Shown here in pieces: positions 16,156 through 24,442 of a stretch of 64,000 bases of DNA. Where the stretch lies: positions 81,133-145,132 of the forward strand of contig JAFDZC010000003.1 in assembly GCA_018267095.1 (NCBI GenBank), read 5' to 3'. The notes below the pieces were generated by a model that was given only the letters and a program-made list of their open reading frames with translations, was not told the origin of the DNA and did no database searches. The position numbers and the translations under genes are program-made. Numbering within the stretch: position 1 is the first letter of the stretch; each line of letters begins with the position of its first letter. The DNA is from Bacteroidota bacterium (GTDB lineage Bacteria; Bacteroidota; Bacteroidia; Flavobacteriales; Flavobacteriaceae).

Positions 16156-17241
16156 ATGGAAAACACAAAAGATATGCGCCAATGGCTTGATGATTTTGGG
16201 CTGAGTCATCCGCTGGTGATTGCCGGGCCTTGCAGTGCTGAAACCGAAACCCAAGTTTTGCAAATTGCGCACGAACTCAAAGATTCGGACGTGCGTATTT
16301 TTCGCGCCGGCATCTGGAAACCGCGCACGCGACCGGGCGGATTTGAAGGCGTTGGTGCCATAGGGCTCAAATGGTTGCAACGAGCCAAGGCCGAAACCGG
16401 TTTGCTCATGGCTGTCGAAGTGGCCAATGCAGCGCACGTCAAACTCGCATTAGAACACGATATCGATGTACTTTGGATTGGGGCGCGCACCACGGTAAAT
16501 CCGTTTGCGGTGCAAGAAATCGCCGATGCTTTGCAAGGAACCGATAAAATAGTCTTGGTCAAAAATCCGGTTAATCCTGATTTGTCTTTGTGGATGGGCG
16601 GTGTAGAGCGATTACACGCCGCCGGCATCAAAAAGTTAGGAGTCATTCACCGCGGGTTTTCAACTTATGAAAAAACCAAATACCGAAATATTCCCGAATG
16701 GCAAATTCCGATTGAATTGCAAAGTCGTTTTCCGGATTTACCGCTCATTTGCGATCCGTCGCACATTACCGGAAAGCGCGATATGATTCAAGAAGTTTCG
16801 CAGCAAGCGCTTGATTTGAATTACGACGGGCTCATGATTGAAACGCATATAGATCCGGACCATGCCTGGAGTGATGCCGCACAACAAGTCACCCCGACCG
16901 TTCTGAAACAGATTTTTAAAGATTTGCGCATCCGAAATTTATCGACCGAAGAAAGCGATTTCAATGTTCAAATGGCCCAGTTGCGCACCGAGATTGATTC
17001 AGCCGATAGTAAATTGCTCGAGATTTTGGGCAAACGCATGCAAGTAGCCGAGCGGATTGGCGCACTCAAAAAAGAAAAAAACATCGCTGTTTTGCAAAAC
17101 AAACGCTGGAACGAAATCTTGCATAAAATGACTCAAGAAGGGCAAAGCAAAGGTTTGAGCGAAGATTTTATCTTACGACTTTTCAAGGCGATTCACCAGG
17201 AAAGTATTAGCCATCAGGAGCGGGTGATGAATCAGCGATGA
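16156..17241 (+). CDS. Bifunctional DAHP synthase / chorismate mutase
   Basis: A 361-residue fusion. Residues 1-260 are a DAHP synthase of the KDO8P-synthase-like type (AGPCSAE, KPRTRPGGFEG, GARTTVNPF, CDPSHITGKRD). It condenses PEP and erythrose-4-phosphate as the first shikimate step. Residues 270-355 are an AroQ-type chorismate mutase (MAQLRTEIDSADSKLLEILG, then KRMQVAERIGALK). The mutase half makes prephenate for the tyrA product upstream, and such fusions allow feedback control of the synthase. The operon ends here, with a terminator at 17263. No prephenate dehydratase gene accompanies the cluster. Confidence 0.93.
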   Translation: MENTKDMRQWLDDFGLSHPLVIAGPCSAETETQVLQIAHELKDSDVRIFRAGIWKPRTRPGGFEGVGAIGLKWLQRAKAETGLLMAVEVANAAHVKLALEHDIDVLWIGARTTVNPFAVQEIADALQGTDKIVLVKNPVNPDLSLWMGGVERLHAAGIKKLGVIHRGFSTYEKTKYRNIPEWQIPIELQSRFPDLPLICDPSHITGKRDMIQEVSQQALDLNYDGLMIETHIDPDHAWSDAAQQVTPTVLKQIFKDLRIRNLSTEESDFNVQMAQLRTEIDSADSKLLEILGKRMQVAERIGALKKEKNIAVLQNKRWNEILHKMTQEGQSKGLSEDFILRLFKAIHQESISHQERVMNQR

Positions 17242-17262
17242 AAATCAAATTAAATAATGCAT

Positions 17263-17288
17263 ACCTCCTTTCTTGGGAGGTTTTTTTG
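17263..17288 (+). terminator. Terminator of the aromatic operon
   Basis: ACCTCC (17263-17268) pairs with GGAGGT (17276-17281) over a 7-base loop, followed by a T-run. It lies 21 bases after the bifunctional enzyme gene. Confidence 0.85.
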
Positions 17289-17327
17289 TTATATTGCCGC
17301 CTGTTCAACCTATTTAATTTTTTACAA

Positions 17328-18986
17328 ATGAGAAAAGCTTTTTATGGTTTTTTCTTTTTTGTACTGGCTTTTACTACATTAAATGCTCAGAACAAAATTG
17401 ATAAAATCAACCTGACCTATGGCGAAGAACTTCCGGATGATCGCCAAAAAATAGTAAAAATCATCGGAGAAAATGCCAACAAAATCTACGCTTTGGGTTT
17501 GGCTGACAAAGAGGATTATTTCATCAAGATTTTTGATTCTAAAACCATGAAGCTTTTGTCTTCAAAACCGATTATTATTCCGAGTATGAATAATAAAGAA
17601 GTTGATTTTGAAGATATTTTTATGCTCAACGGAAACCTATACGCCATTGGAAGTGTCTACAACAAAAGCGACAAAACCTTCAATTTAATTGGGGCGAATA
17701 TTTCTGAAAATGGTGTTTTAAGCAACAATACGGTTTCGTTGTTTAATTCGGTGGTGGCCAAAAAATCAGATCGTGGCCAATTTTATTTTAAACAATACAA
17801 TAACAAAGGTGATACTTTGCTCATAATGCACACAGCGCTTTTTGACAAAGAGGATGCAGTAAAATATGAAGTTAAATTATTTGACCAGCAGCTCAAAACT
17901 ATTTTCTTCACCGAAGATAAAGTCCAATTTGACGATCATAAAAAAGACTTTGAATTTATGATTGCCGATTTTGATTTGAATTTTCAGAATGATGTTTTTT
18001 TGGTCATCAACGAAAGCTATCGCGACAGCAAACTGCGACAGCAAATTGAAAAGTTCCAAGTGCACGCTTTTAAAGCAGCCAACGGTTACAAGAAAGAAAT
18101 AATTGACATCAATATCAAAGGCAAAGAAATCATCAACTGCGAATTGATGGCCAACACCAAAAATGTATTGAAATTGGTTGGTTTTTACTCAAGTGTTCGC
18201 GACAACGGTAAAGCAAACAAAGAACTCAAAGGCGTTTATAATGCTACCATTAACCTGAATACCAATACCAATGACAACCTCAAGTTCAACGAATTTGACT
18301 ACGAAACCAAAGTCAAATTGTTGGGCGAGCGCAAAGCCAAAAAAGGAAAAGACCTAAAGCCATTGTACAACATCACAACCCTGATTGAAAAAGAAGATGG
18401 TGGTTTGATTGTTCTGTCTGAGTTTCAGTTTTATTACGTTGGTCGTTCGTCAGGGATTGGACCGATTGCATTTACACCGGTTACCTATAACAAAAATGAA
18501 ATCATTGTCACTTGCCTCAAAGCAGACGGATCACTAGATTGGAGCAACGTAGTGGCTAAAGAACAAGATGCTACGGTAACTACGGTTTCTTTTGTTTTTG
18601 GATTTGGTGCTAGAGACGGAAATTTCACAGTAGGGGGTGCCATCGCCATTCCGTTGGGACAAATGGGTAAAGGTCCGGAATATTTAGGCGCGATTCCTAT
18701 TTATCACAACGAGCAACTGAATATTTTATTCAACGATCATGTGAAAAATAAAGGCATTACCAGTATGGATGAAATCAGGTCTCTAGGAAATTACAACAAT
18801 GCAGTTCCAACCTTATTTATTTTTGATAAACAAGGAAATATCACGCGTAAGGATCCGGAAGAAGTTGTCAAAAATGAACTGGTTATTCGCCCGGGCGTTT
18901 ATTTCAGAAAAAGTGATAACGAATACATAGTTTACTCATCTCGAAAAAGTAAAGACAAACTTGGGCGGATGATTCTCGAAGAATAA
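17328..18986 (+). CDS. Secreted protein of unknown function
   Basis: A 552-residue protein. ATG 17328 begins MRKAFYGFFFFVLAFTTLNAQ, a signal peptide; a longer in-frame reading would start inside the aromatic operon and run through its terminator. The mature part has no motif I recognise. It contains repeated beta-strand-like patterns with Asp/Asn/Lys-rich turns (for example IYALGLADKEDYFIKIFD and LIVLSEFQFYY), suggesting a beta-propeller-type exported protein. A second Phe/Gly-rich segment (FVFGFGARDGNFTVGG) lies near residue 430. It has its own flanking terminators and no apparent link to its neighbours. Base composition looks more AT-rich than the adjoining enzyme genes. Confidence 0.75.
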   Translation: MRKAFYGFFFFVLAFTTLNAQNKIDKINLTYGEELPDDRQKIVKIIGENANKIYALGLADKEDYFIKIFDSKTMKLLSSKPIIIPSMNNKEVDFEDIFMLNGNLYAIGSVYNKSDKTFNLIGANISENGVLSNNTVSLFNSVVAKKSDRGQFYFKQYNNKGDTLLIMHTALFDKEDAVKYEVKLFDQQLKTIFFTEDKVQFDDHKKDFEFMIADFDLNFQNDVFLVINESYRDSKLRQQIEKFQVHAFKAANGYKKEIIDINIKGKEIINCELMANTKNVLKLVGFYSSVRDNGKANKELKGVYNATINLNTNTNDNLKFNEFDYETKVKLLGERKAKKGKDLKPLYNITTLIEKEDGGLIVLSEFQFYYVGRSSGIGPIAFTPVTYNKNEIIVTCLKADGSLDWSNVVAKEQDATVTTVSFVFGFGARDGNFTVGGAIAIPLGQMGKGPEYLGAIPIYHNEQLNILFNDHVKNKGITSMDEIRSLGNYNNAVPTLFIFDKQGNITRKDPEEVVKNELVIRPGVYFRKSDNEYIVYSSRKSKDKLGRMILEE

Positions 18987-18993
18987 ATCAACT

Positions 18994-19024
18994 AAGGCTG
19001 TATTTTAGAATGCAGCCTTTTTTA
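18994..19024 (+). terminator. Terminator after the unknown secreted protein
   Basis: AAGGCTG (18994-19000) pairs with CAGCCTT (19013-19019) around a 12-base loop, followed by a T-run. Confidence 0.85.
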
Positions 19025-19035
19025 TTTAAGACAAC

Positions 19036-19069
19036 TTGTGACAATGCATGGGCTATTTTTTTAAATTTG
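19036..19069 (+). promoter_or_regulatory. rsgA promoter
   Basis: TTG (19036-19038) and a perfect TAAATTTG (19062-19069) are separated by 23 bases, at the upper edge of the Bacteroidota consensus spacing. The rsgA ATG follows at 19089. Confidence 0.65.
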
Positions 19070-19088
19070 CTACAGCTAAAAGGCATTC

Positions 19089-20072
19089 ATGACAGGAATC
19101 GTATACAAATCAACCGGAAGCCATTATGTGGTCAAAAATCAGCAAGGTCAATTGGTTGATTGTCGCATCAAAGGAAAATTCCGCATCAAAGGCATCAAAA
19201 GTACCAACCCGATTGCGGTGGGCGATGTAGTTGATTACGATTTAGACACTTCTACCGATGAGGTTGTCGGGCAAATTCACCACATTCACGACCGCAAGAA
19301 TTACATTGTGCGCAAATCGGTTAATTTATCCAAACAAGTGCACATTATTGCCGCCAACATTGATGTGGTTTTTTTGTTGGTTACGGTGAGCAATCCGCCC
19401 ACAACGACCAGTTTTATCGATCGTTTTTTGGTGACGGCAGAGGCTTATGGCATCGAAGCGGTTTTGGTTTTTAATAAAATTGATGCGCTTGACGAGGCTC
19501 AACTCGACGAACAATTGTATTTACAGCATATCTATACCGAAATCGGCTATCAATGTTTGCGCGTTTCGGCCTTGCAAGGCAAAGGAATCGATGCACTCAA
19601 AGAATTAATGCGCGGAAAAGTGTGTATGTTTTCAGGGCATTCGGGCGTTGGGAAATCTACTTTGGTCAATGCCGTTGAGCCCGGATTTAACCTCAAAACC
19701 ACCCAAGTTTCTGAGCAAAGCGGACAAGGACAACACACCACCACTTTTGCTGAAATGTTTGACGTGTCGTTCGGAGCGCAAATCATCGACACGCCGGGCA
19801 TCAAAGGTTTCGGGATTGTCGACATGCAACCTGGCGAAGTAAGCAGTTATTTTCCGGAGTTTTTCAAGCGACAAGGCGATTGTAAATTCAACAATTGCTT
19901 GCACAAAGAAGAACCGCATTGCGCCATCAAAAAAGCACTGGAAAACGACGAGATTGCTTGGTCACGTTACCGCAGTTACATACAAATTCTCGAAGGCGAA
20001 GACGAGCATTACCGCACCGATATTTACAACGATGACCGTATAGCCAGCGATCAAACCCGAAAATCTGAATAG
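19089..20072 (+). CDS. rsgA: Ribosome small-subunit-dependent GTPase A
   Basis: A 327-residue circularly permuted GTPase that checks late maturation of the 30S subunit. An N-terminal OB-fold (VDCRIKGKFRIKG region) is followed by the permuted G motifs: NKID (G4), GHSGVGKST (G1, about residue 185) and DTPG (G3). The C-terminal zinc site is CKFNNCLHKEEPHC. The order G4-G5-G1-G3 is the hallmark of this family. It starts an independent unit with its own promoter, and dtd follows two bases after its stop. Confidence 0.95.
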   Translation: MTGIVYKSTGSHYVVKNQQGQLVDCRIKGKFRIKGIKSTNPIAVGDVVDYDLDTSTDEVVGQIHHIHDRKNYIVRKSVNLSKQVHIIAANIDVVFLLVTVSNPPTTTSFIDRFLVTAEAYGIEAVLVFNKIDALDEAQLDEQLYLQHIYTEIGYQCLRVSALQGKGIDALKELMRGKVCMFSGHSGVGKSTLVNAVEPGFNLKTTQVSEQSGQGQHTTTFAEMFDVSFGAQIIDTPGIKGFGIVDMQPGEVSSYFPEFFKRQGDCKFNNCLHKEEPHCAIKKALENDEIAWSRYRSYIQILEGEDEHYRTDIYNDDRIASDQTRKSE

Positions 20073-20073
20073 G

Positions 20074-20526
20074 ATGAAAGTGGTGATTCAAAGGGTTGCG
20101 TATGCATCGGTCGAAGTTGAACAAAAAAAAGTAGCCGATATTGGCCAAGGCTTACTCATATTTGTAGGTATTGAAGAAGCCGACAACCAGGAAGACATTG
20201 ATTGGTTGGCCGCCAAAATAGTCAACTTGAGAATTTTTGCCGATGCCAACCAAGTGATGAATTTATCGGTCAAAGATATTCATGGAGATATCATCGTGGT
20301 GAGTCAATTTACTTTGCATGCTTCCACCAAAAAAGGCAATCGACCTTCCTATATCAAAGCGGCCAAACCTGAGATTTCAATTCCGGCCTATGAAAATTTT
20401 GTAAAAGCAATAGAGTCGGTTTTGGGCAAAAAAGTGCAGACCGGAATTTTCGCTGCCGACATGAAAGTTTCACTACTCAATGACGGCCCAGTAACAATTC
20501 TGATGGATTCTAAAAATAAAGAGTGA
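20074..20526 (+). CDS. dtd: D-aminoacyl-tRNA deacylase
   Basis: A 150-residue protein of the usual Dtd length. It hydrolyses D-aminoacyl-tRNAs and so keeps D-amino acids out of protein. The N-terminal MKVVIQRV, the catalytic-pocket SQFTLHA segment and the cross-subunit Gly-Pro motif in NDGPVTI are all present. It is translationally adjacent to rsgA. Confidence 0.95.
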   Translation: MKVVIQRVAYASVEVEQKKVADIGQGLLIFVGIEEADNQEDIDWLAAKIVNLRIFADANQVMNLSVKDIHGDIIVVSQFTLHASTKKGNRPSYIKAAKPEISIPAYENFVKAIESVLGKKVQTGIFAADMKVSLLNDGPVTILMDSKNKE

Positions 20527-20576
20527 ATGTGTTAAAGGTTTCTAAAAAAAATATATTTTTGAAGAAACTACATGCG

Positions 20577-22484
20577 ATGAAACTTTTTTTATGCACTTAC
20601 TTCTTGGCGACGAGTGTTTGTCTATGGGCTCAGAATCCCGATTTTTCTATCAAAAACATTCCGGATAGTCTTAAAATCAATGCCAATGCAATAATACGTT
20701 TCGAACAAAACGATATCCGTATTACCTCACAAAGAAATTTATTTAATAAACTAAAAAGAGTAGTTTCTGTTTTTAATGAAAAAGGCATGGCAGCTATTAA
20801 TGCAGTTGCCTTTTATGACAATAGACAAGATGTGAATTTTATTGAAGCCAAAATTTACGATGAATCAGGTAATGAACAGAGGAAATTTAAAAAGCGAGAC
20901 TTTAGAGATCAATCGGTTTATGATGGTTTTTCTATTGCGTTAGATGGCCGCGTTTTGTTTTTAGATTACACACCGCCTAAGTATCCCTTTACTGTTGTTT
21001 TTGAATGCGAAACTCAATCTTCAAACACTGCTTTTATTCCGTCATGGCAGCCTGTGAGTGACTTTTATTTGGGCATTGAGAAATGTATTTTTAATATTTA
21101 TTGCCCTAAAGAACTTGGTCTGCACATCAAAGAAGCTAATTTGAAGAATTTTAATATTCAGAAAAATATGGCTGATGGGCTACAAACAAGTTATGTATTG
21201 TCAAACTTACCTGCTCAAAAAAGAGAAGATTACAGTGTGTCAACACAAGAAATATATCCGTGGGTTATGTTTGGTATTGAAAATTTTAATTTAGAAAAGA
21301 TTGACGGATTAGCCAAAAATTGGGATGAATTTGGCCAATGGTATTACAATAAAATCTTGAAAGATACAGATGAATTACCTGAAGAGACAAAAGTTAAAGT
21401 TAGAAATTTGACTTCTGGAGTTCAAGACCCATTAGAAAAAGCTAAAATTATTTATAACTATGTTCAGCAAAAGACAAGATATGTAAGTATTCAGCTCGGA
21501 ATCGGAGGTTGGCGCCCGATGCCTGCTAAAGATGTTGATCGATTGGGTTATGGCGATTGTAAAGCGCTGACCAATTACACAAAGTCTTTACTAGATGCTG
21601 TAGACGTAAAAAGTTATCATACCCTTTTATTCGCTGGTGAAAATGTGGCCAAAAACATCGAATCTGATATAGTTTCGATACAAGGAAACCATATGATGTT
21701 GGCGATTCCATATGGAGACAAGTATATTTGGCTTGAATGTACTAGTGCAACTACCCCCTTTGGTTATCAGGCTAATTTTAGCGACAATCGAAAAGTTTTG
21801 GTTGTTAAGCCGAATCAATCTGAGATTGTAAATACCAAAAGTTATCTCAATGCTGACAACAGTCAAAGATCATCAGGAACAATGAAAATCAACGAAAAAG
21901 GTGATGTTTTTGGTGATTTGTCAATGATTTCTAGTGGAGCAAACTATGATAAAAGGTATAGAGTTAGTATGAACTCGAGCTTAGAACAAGAAAAACATTA
22001 CAAGCATTACTTTGATTACATCAATAGTTTGAAAATTGATCCGGTAAAATTCGTCAATAACAAAGCTGAAATTTCTTTAACAGAAAACATTCATTTTTCG
22101 GCCACTAAATATGCAGATGTTATCGGAAACAGAATGATGGTTCCAGTTAATCTTTTTAATAGATTTTCGGATAGCCCAAAAAGAATTCGCAACCGAAAAA
22201 CACCTTTTGAGTTTTCTAAAGGATTCTCTGATTTTGATCAAATAAAAATCGAACTACCTGACGGCTATGCATTAGAGTCAAATATGCAACCACAGAACAT
22301 CACCAATAAATTTGGAACATATCAATCTGAAATCAAAATCCTCGATGAGAAACATTTGTTATTCACCAGAGCTTTTTCAGTCAACCAAGGAAGATATGAA
22401 AATACCCAATATGAAGAATGTAGATTGTTTCTGGAACAAGTAGTAAAATTAGATCAGAGTAAAATAGTCCTAACAAAAAAATAG
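20577..22484 (+). CDS. DUF3857/transglutaminase-like secreted protein, copy 1
   Basis: A 635-residue exported protein; ATG 20577 gives MKLFLCTYFLATSVCLWAQ, a signal peptide. An N-terminal DUF3857 domain (about 30-230) is followed by a transglutaminase-like core. YGDCKALTNY places the catalytic Cys at residue 328, the His lies in GNHMMLAIP, and the third position is Glu in WLECTS. This is the only one of the three tandem paralogues that keeps the Cys. The C-terminal part is a beta domain ending in VLTKK. Function is unknown; periplasmic peptide or protein processing is a possibility. A TATTTTTG -7-like element lies at 20554-20561. Confidence 0.82.
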   Translation: MKLFLCTYFLATSVCLWAQNPDFSIKNIPDSLKINANAIIRFEQNDIRITSQRNLFNKLKRVVSVFNEKGMAAINAVAFYDNRQDVNFIEAKIYDESGNEQRKFKKRDFRDQSVYDGFSIALDGRVLFLDYTPPKYPFTVVFECETQSSNTAFIPSWQPVSDFYLGIEKCIFNIYCPKELGLHIKEANLKNFNIQKNMADGLQTSYVLSNLPAQKREDYSVSTQEIYPWVMFGIENFNLEKIDGLAKNWDEFGQWYYNKILKDTDELPEETKVKVRNLTSGVQDPLEKAKIIYNYVQQKTRYVSIQLGIGGWRPMPAKDVDRLGYGDCKALTNYTKSLLDAVDVKSYHTLLFAGENVAKNIESDIVSIQGNHMMLAIPYGDKYIWLECTSATTPFGYQANFSDNRKVLVVKPNQSEIVNTKSYLNADNSQRSSGTMKINEKGDVFGDLSMISSGANYDKRYRVSMNSSLEQEKHYKHYFDYINSLKIDPVKFVNNKAEISLTENIHFSATKYADVIGNRMMVPVNLFNRFSDSPKRIRNRKTPFEFSKGFSDFDQIKIELPDGYALESNMQPQNITNKFGTYQSEIKILDEKHLLFTRAFSVNQGRYENTQYEECRLFLEQVVKLDQSKIVLTKK

Positions 22485-22487
22485 TTC

Positions 22488-24440
22488 ATGATGAAGATAA
22501 AATTCTTTTTTTTAGTCACCCTGATAGCAATTAATTATATAAGCCAAGCACAAACCAAAGAATTCAAAAAAGTATCGGTTGCTGATCTAAATGAGAAATT
22601 TTACTCAAAAGATTCTTCTGCCGCTGCAGTAGTTTTGTTCAGAATTGGCAGTGTTGATTACCATTTTAATTCTGGGATTTATACGACTACAACAGTTAAA
22701 ACCAGAATCAAAATATATAAAAATGAGGGTTTAAAGCAAGCTGATCAAGTCATATCTTATTACTCAGGTAGCAATTCATCACTTTTATCATTGAATAACT
22801 CATATACTTACAACTTGGTTGACGGAGCTATTGAGAAAACCAAGCTTCAAGCTGAGGGTAAATTCAATGAAAGGATCAACAAATATTGGTCAAAGAAAAA
22901 GTTTACAATGCCCAATGTCAAGGTTGGTTCTATCATAGAATTTGAATATGAATTGCGACAAGAAGGAGTAGCTACGCCGCCTAAATGGGATTTTCAGCTC
23001 AGAATTCCGGTTGCTTATTCAGAGTATACCACTACTGTGCCTGAGTTTTTTAATTTCAAAAAAAATCAGCGTGGATTAATCTTTCCGAAATTAACCGAGG
23101 AGTTGGTGACCAATAATGTTAATTTTTCATCCAATAAATCGGTTTATATTTTAGAGAATGCACCAGCTATTGTTGAGGAACCATTTGTAAGTTCATTAGC
23201 CAATTATACATCTAGTATTAGCTATGAATTGGCTTCTGTTAACATTCCGCCTATATATTCAGGCGGTCATTATCAGAATTTTACCAATTCATGGGAATCT
23301 ATCACCAAACGAGTTTTTAAAGCCACTGATTTTCAGGATGAGTTAGTAAAGACAAAGTATTTTGAAGCTGATGTCAACAACGTGATTAAAGGATTAACTA
23401 GTAATAAAGATAAGGTCAATGCTATTTTTGACTATGTTAAATCAAAAGTCAAATGGAATGAAGTTTATGCCATTGGTTGTGATCAAGGCGTTAAAGAAGC
23501 TTATGAAAAAGGTATCGGAAATTCAGCTGAAATCAATTTGATGCTTATATCAATGCTTCGATATGCGGATATTGCTACCAGTCCAGTTTTGATGAGTACA
23601 CGTGACAATGGGATTGTCTTTTTTCCGAGCTTGATGAATTTGAATCATGTTATAGCAGTTGTAGAAGCTGATAATCAACTACTTTTTTTAGATGCCACTA
23701 ACCCCAATTCCTCACCGGGATTGTTGCCTATTAATGATCTTAATTACAGTGGACGACTTATGCGAAAAGAAGGGAATGTTTCTTATGATGTTGATTTGAC
23801 ACCTAAAACGATATCAAGAGAACTCAATAATTTATCGGTTGTTATTGACGAACAAGGAATCATTCAAGGCAAACTAAGAAAACATTACACCGATTATTTG
23901 GCTTTGAAAAAAAGAGATGAATTGATGAATATAAATCAAGAAGAATATCTTCAGAGTCTTGAAAATGAATTTAATTCAGCTGAAATTTCTGAATATAATT
24001 ATGAAAATGCCAAGGATTTAGAAAAGCCAGCCATTCAATCTTTTGCTTTTACTGCTAAAAATGAGGTTGAAATTATCAACGATAAAATGTATTTGAGCCC
24101 GCTTTTATTTTTATCAAAAACTAAAAATCCTTTTCAGCAGGAAACCAGGACATGTCCTATTGATTTTGGTTTTCCTTTCGAGTATAAATACAATATCAAT
24201 ATTGAGATTCCGGAACAATACAAAGTTGAATCTACACCTGCGCCCGTTACTCTGGTTACAGGCGATAATGTAGGAACTTTCAAATATCTCATTTCAACAA
24301 ATGAAAACAAAATTCAAGCACAATTAACCCTGAATGTTTCATCGCCCATTCTGCCAGAAGACTACTATGAAATCATCAAAGATTTTTACCAAAAAGTTAT
24401 TGATAAAGAGGCCGAAAAAATTGTCCTAACCAAAATCTAA
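22488..24440 (+). CDS. DUF3857/transglutaminase-like secreted protein, copy 2 (no catalytic Cys)
   Basis: A 650-residue exported protein with an N-terminal signal peptide ending near SQAQ. It has the same architecture as its neighbours: DUF3857 (VGSIIEFEYEL) then a transglutaminase fold. Where copy 1 has GDC, this protein has GNSAE, with Ser346 at the Cys position. The His (LNHVIAVVEA) and Asp (LFLDAT) remain. It is therefore unlikely to be an active Cys-type transglutaminase. It starts three bases after copy 1 and clearly resembles copy 3 more than copy 1. Base composition is noticeably AT-rich. Confidence 0.82.
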   Translation: MMKIKFFFLVTLIAINYISQAQTKEFKKVSVADLNEKFYSKDSSAAAVVLFRIGSVDYHFNSGIYTTTTVKTRIKIYKNEGLKQADQVISYYSGSNSSLLSLNNSYTYNLVDGAIEKTKLQAEGKFNERINKYWSKKKFTMPNVKVGSIIEFEYELRQEGVATPPKWDFQLRIPVAYSEYTTTVPEFFNFKKNQRGLIFPKLTEELVTNNVNFSSNKSVYILENAPAIVEEPFVSSLANYTSSISYELASVNIPPIYSGGHYQNFTNSWESITKRVFKATDFQDELVKTKYFEADVNNVIKGLTSNKDKVNAIFDYVKSKVKWNEVYAIGCDQGVKEAYEKGIGNSAEINLMLISMLRYADIATSPVLMSTRDNGIVFFPSLMNLNHVIAVVEADNQLLFLDATNPNSSPGLLPINDLNYSGRLMRKEGNVSYDVDLTPKTISRELNNLSVVIDEQGIIQGKLRKHYTDYLALKKRDELMNINQEEYLQSLENEFNSAEISEYNYENAKDLEKPAIQSFAFTAKNEVEIINDKMYLSPLLFLSKTKNPFQQETRTCPIDFGFPFEYKYNINIEIPEQYKVESTPAPVTLVTGDNVGTFKYLISTNENKIQAQLTLNVSSPILPEDYYEIIKDFYQKVIDKEAEKIVLTKI

Positions 24441-24442
24441 AT

